NCBI RefSeq assembly: GCF_030269445.1
Contig: NZ_BSTJ01000009.1
Location: 310,001-374,000 of the forward strand
Length of the DNA: 64,000 nt
Direction: 5' to 3'
Origin: Actinoallomurus iriomotensis
GTDB lineage: Bacteria; Actinomycetota; Actinomycetes; Streptosporangiales; Streptosporangiaceae
The notes beneath the pieces were generated by a model, which worked only from the letters and a program-made list of their open reading frames with translations, made no database searches and was not told the DNA's origin. Shown here in pieces: positions 57,259 to 64,000 of the stretch. How positions within the stretch are numbered: position 1 is the first letter of the stretch; every line of letters starts with the position of its first letter. The translations under genes and the position numbers were made by a program.

Positions 57259-57999
57259 CTAGCTCATCTGCCCGTATTGACGATACCAGTCCTGGTAGGC
57301 GTCCCAGGCATCACCGTAATATTGCGGATAGGGGGCGCCTGTGACGGAAGCTTTAATCGCTCCGCTGTGGAAGGCGGCGTTCACTGCGCCGCGGCCGCCC
57401 GCGTCGCCAAGTCGTTCCAATTCGGCATAAGTGAGAGGCTTGCCCTGTGCTTTCCCCAGGTGTTCGTTCCATCGATATGAGTTCTCGTAGCCATTAACAT
57501 AATGGCCCTGCAGGGCGGCGTCGGGCACCTTGATGCCATTTTTCCGCAACTCGAAGGTGCCTTTTATGTCATTCACTGAGGCATCGGTTTCTTCGTCCAG
57601 GGTTTGCTTGATGAAGTCGTCTCGGCTGAGTTTGGAGGGATCTGCGTGCCTGCCCTCGTGGGCCCATCGAGAATGCGTGGCTTCATGGATCAGCTGGACC
57701 GTGGGGTAGCCGTTCTTTACGTCGATGTAGATCGTATTCGTTCGGAAATCTTGCAGACTGCCTCCACCTTCTCTGAAGATGACCTTGACGTCGTATTTCT
57801 CGATCGTATCCATGGCCGCGCGACCTTGAGGTCCGGCAAATCGCGTCAGCTCTCGCCTGTATTTCCGGGGAATTGAGCCTGCGATGACCTTCGGCTCTGA
57901 GCCGGTGGCCGCCTTGGCGGCCTGGGACTCGGAATCACGGAAGAACGACTTCGTCGCCCGGAAGATTCCCATTTCGGCAAGACGGCCGACCTTGGCCAC
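57259..57999 (-). CDS. HExxH metallopeptidase-like toxin domain protein
   Basis: The 246-residue protein contains the zinc motif HEATHSRWAHEG near residue 131 and a later acidic helix QTLDEETDASVNDIKG that may give the third ligand. An N-terminal helical stretch and a C-terminal aromatic-rich end (PYPQYYGDAWDAYQDWY) surround it. It has no secretion domain, which suggests a tail of a polymorphic toxin separated from its carrier, or an orphan cassette. GTG at 57999 lacks a ribosome-binding site and the open frame continues upstream to a TGA near 58077 with no other start. Lower GC content and rare codons indicate recent transfer. Confidence 0.65.
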   Translation of the reverse strand: MAKVGRLAEMGIFRATKSFFRDSESQAAKAATGSEPKVIAGSIPRKYRRELTRFAGPQGRAAMDTIEKYDVKVIFREGGGSLQDFRTNTIYIDVKNGYPTVQLIHEATHSRWAHEGRHADPSKLSRDDFIKQTLDEETDASVNDIKGTFELRKNGIKVPDAALQGHYVNGYENSYRWNEHLGKAQGKPLTYAELERLGDAGGRGAVNAAFHSGAIKASVTGAPYPQYYGDAWDAYQDWYRQYGQMS

Positions 58000-58247
58000 C
58001 GAAGACTCCGATCTAGGGCGATGAACTAAGGGGAATTTGCGGGATAAAAGGCTACTGGATGTCCCCCGGGGTCGTCAGCCGGCCACGACCTCGGCGAACG
58101 CACCGGCCCGGCCGGGGCGGTGTGCAGAGGATACGACCGATGGCGTCGCCGTCTGGTTCCGTGTGAAAGCTGAGGGATGCTCCGCCGGAGTACCGGTGTG
58201 AGCCATACCGATCACCGGAAGGTGACCTCGATGACGGAGCCCCCCGC

Positions 58248-58805
58248 GTGAGGGCCGGGCCGCGGACGACGCCCACGGCCGCCGAACCGGGCCTGCCGCA
58301 GGCCGCGTTCACCGCCCTGTACGACGAGCATTTTCACGACATCTACCGCTACGTCGCCGGACGGCTGGGCCGGGAGGTGGCCGACGACATCGCCGCCGAC
58401 ACCTTTCTCGTCGCCCTGAGGAGGCGGGACAGCTTCGACGCGTCCCGCGGCGGCGTACGGCCGTGGCTGTTCGGCATCGCCACGAACCTCGTCGCCGACC
58501 ACCGGCGGAAGGAGACACGCCGCTACCGCGCGCTCGGCCGTCTCCGGCGGGACGAGGTCGCCGAGAGTCATGAGGGTCAGGTGGTGGACTGGGTCACGGC
58601 TCAGAGCCTCCAGCCGCGGCTGGCCGGGGCCATCGCCGCACTGTCACCGGGCGACCGCGACGTCCTGCTGCTCAACGCGCTCGGCGAGCTGTCCCACGAG
58701 GAGATCGCCCAGGCGCTCGGCATCCCGTACGGCACGGTCGGTTCGCGCCTCAGCCGGGCCCGTAAGAAGGTGCGCTCCGCGCTGGAGGAGGACAGCAATG
58801 GATGA
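58248..58805 (+). CDS. ECF-type RNA polymerase sigma factor
   Basis: The 185-residue protein has sigma region 2 (AFTALYDEHFHDIYRYVAGRLG...ADDIAADTFLVAL) and region 4 with helix-turn-helix (LSHEEIAQALGIPYGTVGSRLSRARKKV). ECF sigma factors respond to envelope or other stress. GTG at 58248 follows GGAG. The next gene overlaps its stop by 8 bp, and its product carries a membrane helix, as expected for the regulator of this sigma factor. The upstream 248 bp carry an inverted repeat CCGGTG/CACCGG near 58195-58225. Confidence 0.93.
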   Translation: MRAGPRTTPTAAEPGLPQAAFTALYDEHFHDIYRYVAGRLGREVADDIAADTFLVALRRRDSFDASRGGVRPWLFGIATNLVADHRRKETRRYRALGRLRRDEVAESHEGQVVDWVTAQSLQPRLAGAIAALSPGDRDVLLLNALGELSHEEIAQALGIPYGTVGSRLSRARKKVRSALEEDSNG

Positions 58806-59949
58806 GATCCGCATGATCCGGAACCTCCTCGAGGAGGCCCCGCCGACGGGAGAGGTCGTCGCGGAGGGCCGCCGGCGCCTGACCGACCGCGCGCCGGTGC
58901 GCTCGACCCGTACGCGCCGCCGCCTGTGGGGAGGCCTCGCCGTGGTGGCGGCGGCCACCGCGGTGGCGGTGGCGATCGGCCTGACCGGCGGTGGCACACC
59001 GGCCACCGGCGGGCACACGCCGGTCCGGCCCATGACCGCCCGGCAGATCCTGCTGACCGCGGCGGAGAAGGCCGCGGCCACGCCCGTCGGCCGGTACTGG
59101 CACGTCCATGTGATCTCCAGCGAGGGCTACCACATCGGCCGTGGCGATTACATGATCTTCGGGGCGCGGAACGAGATGGACAGCTGGGCCGCGCGGAGTG
59201 ACAAGGAATCGGACGTCTTCCGCGTGCGGACCGCCGGGGCCGTGCCGCAGACTCCGGCCGACCGCGCGGCGTGGCAGCGGGCGGGGTCACCGGCGAGCTG
59301 GACGGTGCTCTCCAACGGAGACCACATCAGGCAGTCCGCCAAGCCCGAGCCGTGGCGGCTGAGCCGATACACGCCGGCCGCCAAGCGGGAGCAGGAGCAG
59401 GCCGAGAAGCGTGTGGCCGCCCAGTGCGCCAAGCGGTCGCGGGCGGCGTGCCCGCCGATGCCCCCGACCGGCAAGGAGCGGGACGCCATGGCCAGTGACC
59501 CCCAGGCGCTCAAGAAGTTCCTGCTCGCGGCCGCTGGGAAGGGTGGGGCGAGCTACCTCCTGACCGTCGCCGGGCACTTCTTGATGGAGCCCTCCTCGCC
59601 GCAGTTGCGGTCCGCGGTCTTCCGCGTGCTCGCGGGCGTCCCCGGGGTACGCAGTCTCGGCGAGGGGCGGGACTCACTGGGGCGTCCCGCCATCGTCCTG
59701 GCCGGACGGGTGACGCAGAATGAGAACGTCTACGACAACGAGCTGCTGCTCGACCCGGTGACGTACGTGCCGCTCGAAACCCGGCTCGTCCTCGTGAAGG
59801 GCAACGGCGGCAAGCGGGTCCCGCCTCCGCCGGGCATGCCACCCATTCAGAGCGGCGGTCTGGAGACGAAGGGCATGAAGCCGGGCGCCATCACCCACAG
59901 CGAGATCTACGTGACGATGGGCTGGACGAACACCGCGTACCGCGGCTGA
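58798..59949 (+). CDS. CU044_5270-type membrane protein, probable partner of the ECF sigma factor
   Basis: This 383-residue protein begins with a cytoplasmic stretch of about 40 residues (IRMIRNLLEEAPPTGEVVAEGRRRLT), one membrane helix (about 45-65: GGLAVVAAATAVAVAIGLTG) and a large extracytoplasmic domain. The N-terminal segment and membrane helix match the pattern of the actinobacterial CU044_5270 proteins that follow ECF factors and probably act as their anti-sigma or sensing partner. The start overlaps the sigma stop by 8 bp (ATGGATGA), so the two are translationally coupled. Confidence 0.83.
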   Translation: MDEIRMIRNLLEEAPPTGEVVAEGRRRLTDRAPVRSTRTRRRLWGGLAVVAAATAVAVAIGLTGGGTPATGGHTPVRPMTARQILLTAAEKAAATPVGRYWHVHVISSEGYHIGRGDYMIFGARNEMDSWAARSDKESDVFRVRTAGAVPQTPADRAAWQRAGSPASWTVLSNGDHIRQSAKPEPWRLSRYTPAAKREQEQAEKRVAAQCAKRSRAACPPMPPTGKERDAMASDPQALKKFLLAAAGKGGASYLLTVAGHFLMEPSSPQLRSAVFRVLAGVPGVRSLGEGRDSLGRPAIVLAGRVTQNENVYDNELLLDPVTYVPLETRLVLVKGNGGKRVPPPPGMPPIQSGGLETKGMKPGAITHSEIYVTMGWTNTAYRG

Positions 59950-59962
59950 GCCGCCGCTCAAA

Positions 59963-59988
59963 GGGCCGACGCCGACCGGTGTCGGCCC
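59963..59988 (+). terminator. Terminator after the ECF/CU044_5270 operon
   Basis: GGGCCGAC (59963-59970) pairs with GTCGGCCC (59981-59988) with a 10-base loop, 14 bp after the stop. Confidence 0.75.
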
Positions 59989-60073
59989 CTTGGGACGTTC
60001 CGGGACGGCGTCCCTGACCTGCCGTTTTCGGTACCGTACGTCCGAATTTGGGCTCTGGGGACTGGCGCGTAAG

Positions 60074-60087
60074 CTACTGATCGGTAG
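60074..60087. promoter_or_regulatory. TetR-type operator upstream of the EtfD-like gene
   Basis: CTACTGATCGGTAG is a near-perfect palindrome (6 of 7 pairs), about 90 bp upstream of the GTG. Similar TACYGATCRGTA sites belong to acyl-CoA-responsive TetR repressors of fatty-acid genes in actinobacteria (recalled). Confidence 0.5.
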
Positions 60088-60175
60088 TATGCGGAGCGTT
60101 GTCCGTGGCTGTCAGTCGCCGGTCATACGCTGACTGCACAGCGCCGCAACCAGGCCGTACCGGAAGGACGGAAAC

Positions 60176-62308
60176 GTGGTTATCAGGTTGATCATCGGGC
60201 TCGCGGCCACCGTGGTCGCGCTCGCGCTCGCCGGGCGGCGGGTCCGGTTCCTCTACCGCGTGGCGATGAGCGGCCAGCCCGCTCCCGACCGGTTGGCCTC
60301 GGCCAAGGACAACGTCGGCGACGAGGTCAAGGGTCAGGTCGTGGAGGTCCTCGGGCAGCGCAAGCTGCTCAAGTGGACCGTGCCCGGCCTCGCCCACTTC
60401 TTCGTGATGTGGGCGTTCATCATCCTCATCACCGTCTACATCGAGGCGTACGGCGCGCTGCTCACCGGGCTCGACTTTCACATCCCGGTGGTCGGCAAGT
60501 GGGACGCGCTGGGCTTCCTGCAGGACTTCATCGCCGTCGCCGCCTTCCTCGGGCTGGTGGTCTTCAGCGTCATCCGGCTGAAGAACTCCCCGAAGCGGCT
60601 CGACCGCAAGTCCCGGTTCAAGGGCTCCCATCTGGGCGGTGCCTGGCTCGTCCTGTTCATGATCTTCAACGTCGTGTGGACGATGTTCCTGTTCCGCGGC
60701 GCGGGCGTCGCCACGGGCAACTTCCCGTACGGCGACGGCGCCTTCATGTCCCACCTGGTGGGCAGCGCGCTCAAGCCGGCCGGACACGACGTCAACGAGG
60801 CCCTGGAGTCGGTCGGCCTGCTGCTGCACATCGGCGTCATGCTGATCTTCCTGATCATCGTGCTGAACTCCAAGCACCTGCACATCTTCCTGGCGCCGCT
60901 CAACGTCATGTTCAAGCGTCGTCCCGACGCGCTCGGCCCGGTGCCGCCGATGATGAGCGACGGCAAGCCGATCGACTTCGAGGAGGCCGACCCCGACGAG
61001 GACACCTTCGGCCGCGGCAAGATCGAGGACTTCACCTGGAAGGGCTTCCTCGACTTCGCCTCCTGTACGGAGTGCGGCCGCTGCCAGTCGCAGTGCCCCG
61101 CGTGGAACACCGGCAAGCCGCTGTCGCCCAAGACGCTCATCATGGACCTGCGCGACCACGCCCTGGCCAAGGCGCCGTACCTCCTCGCCGCCGAGGACGA
61201 GCGCGACAACCTGCCCGAAGACGTGCTCAAGGAGGCCGGCCGGCCGCTCGTCGGCGACGCCGAGTCCATGGGCGTCATCGACCCCGACGTGCTGTGGTCC
61301 TGCACCAACTGCGGCGCCTGCGTCGAGCAGTGCCCGGTGGACATCGAGCACATCGACCACATCGTCGACATGCGCCGCTACCAGGTCATGATCGAGTCGA
61401 GCTTCCCTTCGGAGGCCGGCGTCATGCTGAAGAACCTGGAGAACAAGGGCAACCCCTGGGGCATGTCCGAGATGAAGCGCGCCGAGTGGATCGAGGAGCT
61501 GGACTTCGAGGTCCCGATGGTCGACGACAAGCTCCCCGAGGACACCGAATACCTCTTCTGGGTCGGCTGCGCGGGCGCGCTGGAGGACCGCGCGAAGAAG
61601 ACCACCAAGGCGGTCGCGGAGCTGCTGCACATCGCGGGCGTGAAGTTCGCCGTCCTCGGCCCGATGGAGGCCTGCTCCGGCGACCCGGCCAGGCGGCTGG
61701 GCATGGAGTTCATCTTCCAGATGCTCGCCCAGCAGAACATCGAGACGCTCAACGACGCCGGCGTCAAGAAGATCGTCGCGACCTGTCCGCACTGCTTCAA
61801 CACGCTGTCCAACGAGTACCCGCAGCTCGGCGGCACGTACGAGGTGGTGCACCACACCCAGCTGCTGTCCCACCTGGTCGAGACCGGCAAGCTCACCCCG
61901 GTCACGCCGGTCGAGGAGAAGATCACCTATCACGACCCGTGCTTCCTGGGCCGGCACAACAAGGTCTACTCCCAGCCCCGCGACATCATGGCCAAGGTCC
62001 CGGGCGTGCAGACCCAGGAGATGCACCGCTGCAAGGAGCGCGGCTTCTGCTGCGGCGCCGGCGGCGCCCGCATGTGGATGGAAGAACGCATCGGCAAGCG
62101 CATCAACACCGAACGCGTCGACGAGGCCCTGGAGACCGACCCGGACACCGTGTCCACGGCCTGCCCGTTCTGCCTGGTGATGCTCGGCGACGCGATCAAC
62201 GAGAAGAAGTCCGCGGGCGACGCGAAGGACTCCCTGGAGGTCGTCGACGTGTCCCAGCTGCTGATCCGCTCCATCAAGGGCGAGCCCGCGCCCGCCGCGA
62301 CGGAGTAA
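60176..62308 (+). CDS. etfD: EtfD-like membrane iron-sulfur oxidoreductase (heterodisulfide reductase-related)
   Basis: This 710-residue protein has an N-terminal block of five membrane helices (about 1-240, NarI-like), two 4Fe-4S ferredoxin motifs (CTECGRCQSQCP near 299; CTNCGACVEQCP near 379) and two CCG domains: CPHCFN, then CFLGRHNKV, GFCCGAGG and CPFCLVML. This is the layout of the actinobacterial protein Rv0338c (EtfD), which takes electrons from electron-transfer flavoprotein during fatty-acid beta-oxidation and passes them to menaquinone. A palindromic operator upstream is of the type found near fatty-acid genes. GTG at 60176 follows GAAGGACGGAAAC. Confidence 0.88.
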   Translation: MVIRLIIGLAATVVALALAGRRVRFLYRVAMSGQPAPDRLASAKDNVGDEVKGQVVEVLGQRKLLKWTVPGLAHFFVMWAFIILITVYIEAYGALLTGLDFHIPVVGKWDALGFLQDFIAVAAFLGLVVFSVIRLKNSPKRLDRKSRFKGSHLGGAWLVLFMIFNVVWTMFLFRGAGVATGNFPYGDGAFMSHLVGSALKPAGHDVNEALESVGLLLHIGVMLIFLIIVLNSKHLHIFLAPLNVMFKRRPDALGPVPPMMSDGKPIDFEEADPDEDTFGRGKIEDFTWKGFLDFASCTECGRCQSQCPAWNTGKPLSPKTLIMDLRDHALAKAPYLLAAEDERDNLPEDVLKEAGRPLVGDAESMGVIDPDVLWSCTNCGACVEQCPVDIEHIDHIVDMRRYQVMIESSFPSEAGVMLKNLENKGNPWGMSEMKRAEWIEELDFEVPMVDDKLPEDTEYLFWVGCAGALEDRAKKTTKAVAELLHIAGVKFAVLGPMEACSGDPARRLGMEFIFQMLAQQNIETLNDAGVKKIVATCPHCFNTLSNEYPQLGGTYEVVHHTQLLSHLVETGKLTPVTPVEEKITYHDPCFLGRHNKVYSQPRDIMAKVPGVQTQEMHRCKERGFCCGAGGARMWMEERIGKRINTERVDEALETDPDTVSTACPFCLVMLGDAINEKKSAGDAKDSLEVVDVSQLLIRSIKGEPAPAATE

Positions 62309-62319
62309 CGACGCGAGAG

Positions 62320-62350
62320 CCCGGTCGCCGTCCCGGCGACCGCGACCGGG
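62320..62350. terminator. Bidirectional terminator between convergent genes
   Basis: CCCGGTCGC (62320-62328) and GCGACCGGG (62342-62350) pair over 9 bp, in the 44 bp between the etfD stop and the stop of the minus-strand gene. Confidence 0.75.
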
Positions 62351-62352
62351 CG

Positions 62353-62799
62353 TCAGTCGGAGTTCTGCCAGACCAGGACGCCGGGGCCGTCGGCGGTGAG
62401 CACCGGGATCCACGCCTCGTCCAGGTCGCCGAGCCGGCTCTCGTCCAGCTCCAGCGCCTGCGGACCATCGCCGTCCACGCCATCCGGGCCGGCGGCCGAT
62501 CTCCAGAAGACGATCTTCGCCACCGCGCCGCGCAGCCGTCGCACCTCGTCCTCGGTCCAGGACCGCCCCTCCGCGCCCGCGCCGCGAAGGTGACGTTCGA
62601 AGAACGTGCGCAGCTCGGCCAGCGCCGGGGCGCTCCGCACCGGGACCAGGTATCCCTCGACATGGCTCGACCGATTCGCCGTTCCGCCGTACTGCTGCTC
62701 GTAGCAGATCCCTGTGAGGGCCCGGACGATGACGTACGACCAGTCGCGTCCCTGCGTCCCGTCCGGATCCAGGAAGACGTACCGCCGCGCGAGCACCAT
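62353..62799 (-). CDS. Uncharacterised protein (possibly DUF6210-like)
   Basis: The 148-residue protein has ARRYVFLDPDGTQGRDWSYVIVRALTGICYEQQYGG, ANRSSHVEGYLVPVRS and a C-terminal acidic part with LDEAWIPVLTADGPGVLVWQNSD. I recall a family with such blocks (DUF6210), but the assignment is from memory. No signal peptide or membrane helix. It converges on etfD and shares the terminator. Confidence 0.65.
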   Translation of the reverse strand: MVLARRYVFLDPDGTQGRDWSYVIVRALTGICYEQQYGGTANRSSHVEGYLVPVRSAPALAELRTFFERHLRGAGAEGRSWTEDEVRRLRGAVAKIVFWRSAAGPDGVDGDGPQALELDESRLGDLDEAWIPVLTADGPGVLVWQNSD

Positions 62800-62877
62800 G
62801 AACGGGCAGTATCCCAGGATCCCGGCCTTTCGTACGTGATCATTTCGTGACGGGGGTGGGGATAGTCTCCGTGCTCA

Positions 62878-63184
62878 TGAGAAACCGAGTGATCGCCATG
62901 GCGACCCTCCTATGGCTGGTCACGGGGTGCGCGCCGGCGAGCGCGGCGCTGCACGCGGCGACCGGATCGGCTGCTGCTCGGGTGGCCGGGTCACGCTGAA
63001 CGGCACGCCACTGGCCGAGCCGTACCTCGCGCCGGACACTTCTGAGACGGCCTTCGGCACCGTGGCGATCCCGCCCGGTCAGATGTGGCTGATGGGCGAC
63101 AATCGCGACAGTTCGGCGGACTCTCGTATGGGTCGCGGCCCCGTTCCGGCCTCCGCGGTCATCGGCGTGGCGGTGCTCAAGTGA
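62878..63184 (+). pseudogene. Broken signal peptidase I gene (internal deletion and frameshift)
   Basis: An ATG at 62878 opens a membrane anchor MRNRVIAMATLLWLVTGC, but that frame ends at a TGA near 63000. Another frame, joining at about 62940-62965, gives GDRIGCCSGGRVTLNGTPL and WLMGDNRDSSADSRMG, boxes D/E of signal peptidase I. The catalytic Ser and Lys regions between the anchor and these boxes are missing, so no functional enzyme can be made. It may be a deletion remnant of a former lep gene. Confidence 0.78.
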
Positions 63185-63197
63185 CGCCGGCGCCGCG

Positions 63198-64000
63198 TCA
63201 GGGCGGGTCCAGCGCCCACCAGCGCGCGGCGAGCGCGTCGAGCGTGGGTTCCGGTGGCGCGGGCATCTCCTCCAGGTACCAGGCCAGGTCGCTGTAGCGG
63301 TGCAGCAGCGTGTAGGCGAGAAGCCGCCGCTGTAACGCGGTGTCGAGCCGGTCGTCGGGATGGCCGTAGGCGGTGAGGAGGCGGCGCAGGAAGCGCGCGT
63401 CGCCTCGGGCGACGAAGACGCCGACCGAGACGAACTCATAGTTCCGGTCGCCCATCATGGCGGGCTCGAAGTCGTACAGGCCCGAAAGCGACCAGCCGGC
63501 CGGTCCCCGAGTGACGAGGAGATGTTCGCGCATGACCTCGGTGTGCAGGAGGATCGGAGGTGACGGCGGCAGCGGCACCGAGTCGAGGAAATCGGGGATC
63601 TGCGCCAGCCACCGCGGCGCCAGCCCGCGGGCGCGCTGGCGCTCGACGCAACCGGCTCGCTGGTCGGCGACGAAGCGGTGCCAGTCCGGCGGCCCGAGCG
63701 CCGGGACGGTGATCTCGTGCAGGGCGGCGAGGGCACACCCGAGCTGTTCGGCGATCGCGTCGCGGTCCCGCTCGTCCATGCGTGACCAGACCTCGGTCAG
63801 CGGTTCGCCACCCAACCGCGTCATGAGCACGTAGCGCCAGCCCTCGCACTCGCCGGCCGCCTCGACCCGTGGCGTCGGCACCGGCAGCCGGCCGTCGATC
63901 ACCCGCAGCACGTGGTCCTCGACCTGCCCGTTGTCCCGGCAGGTCGGCGGATAGAGCTTGAGCACGAGCCGGTCCCCGACGGCGTAGACGGGCAGCGAGC
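63198..64000 (-). CDS. Phosphotransferase-family protein (APH/ChoK-like), start beyond the window
   Basis: The visible part, 266 codons, is an aminoglycoside-phosphotransferase-like kinase: LVLKLYPPTC (Lys), RYVLMTRLGGEPL, and LYDFEPAMMGDRNYEF (Asp of the metal site). The Brenner motif normally HxDxxxxN reads HTEVMREH, with Glu and His in place of Asp and Asn, so activity is doubtful or altered. The sequence continues without a start codon to 64000, thus the N-terminus is outside. It lies 13 bp beyond the broken signal peptidase, on the other strand. Confidence 0.83.
   Translation of the reverse strand, partial: SLPVYAVGDRLVLKLYPPTCRDNGQVEDHVLRVIDGRLPVPTPRVEAAGECEGWRYVLMTRLGGEPLTEVWSRMDERDRDAIAEQLGCALAALHEITVPALGPPDWHRFVADQRAGCVERQRARGLAPRWLAQIPDFLDSVPLPPSPPILLHTEVMREHLLVTRGPAGWSLSGLYDFEPAMMGDRNYEFVSVGVFVARGDARFLRRLLTAYGHPDDRLDTALQRRLLAYTLLHRYSDLAWYLEEMPAPPEPTLDALAARWWALDPP

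Noticed and set aside
60074-62413. 779-codon open frame antisense to etfD
   Set aside because: No motifs, and the plus-strand gene has clear cysteine clusters and membrane helices.

Overview
The window is chromosomal DNA of a very GC-rich actinomycete. Evidence: about 70% G+C, many GTG starts, a clpB-hspR-dnaJ-grpE-dnaK chaperone cluster with a HAIR operator, purA, fbaA and pyrE close together as in Streptomyces-type genomes, a NYN protein, a GAF-ANTAR protein, Rsb-type switch proteins and a CU044_5270-type partner of an ECF sigma factor. The last family points to Streptosporangiales (Thermomonosporaceae or Streptosporangiaceae), but the genus cannot be fixed by eye. No rRNA, tRNA, CRISPR array, insertion sequence or integrase gene was seen.

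Layout. 1-3.9 kb: response regulator, sensor kinase and MMPL exporter operon (minus strand), with an 18-bp perfect palindrome upstream. 4-10.8 kb: a protein with an internal duplication, a lipoprotein, a GAF-ANTAR regulator, a LysE exporter, a quinone-reductase-like dehydrogenase, a CarH-like MerR/B12 regulator with a divergent promoter, and an RsbV/RsbW-like pair. 11.2-18 kb: an operon of a Clp-type AAA+ ATPase, a NrdG-like radical-SAM protein and a zinc-ribbon/FHA protein, next to two lipoproteins and an NfeD-flotillin pair. 18-26 kb: NrtR-like Nudix regulator, hisC, EamA exporter, Ser/Thr kinase with a secreted partner, an unusual winged-helix regulator and murA. 26.5-35 kb: purB, purD, MOSC protein, corA with a peptide-encoding leader, glpQ, and two small cargo units that each sit just downstream of a host gene and end in a decayed copy of that gene's 3' end. 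35-43 kb: MarR-MMPL pair, purA, DUF3151 protein, fbaA, DedA, RodZ-like C-terminal domain protein, pyrE. 43-48 kb: NYN protein, TPR protein, PhoD-type phosphatase, WXG100-like protein. 48-56 kb: the heat-shock cluster and a secreted C39-like protein. 56-64 kb: an AT-richer metallopeptidase toxin-like/partner pair, ECF sigma factor with its partner, the EtfD-like membrane oxidoreductase, a broken signal peptidase I gene and a phosphotransferase cut by the window end.

How genes work together. Purine synthesis (purB, purD, purA), pyrimidine synthesis (pyrE), glycolysis (fbaA) and cell wall (murA) are core metabolism. The chaperone cluster is one heat-shock unit controlled by HspR. The two MMPL exporters each have their own regulator or operator. 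The most unusual parts are the AAA+/radical-SAM/FHA operon beside NfeD-flotillin, the shared -35 divergent promoter at the CarH-like gene with a terminator-bounded short transcript, the corA leader peptide, and the repeated pattern of cargo genes followed by a displaced host-gene 3' end.
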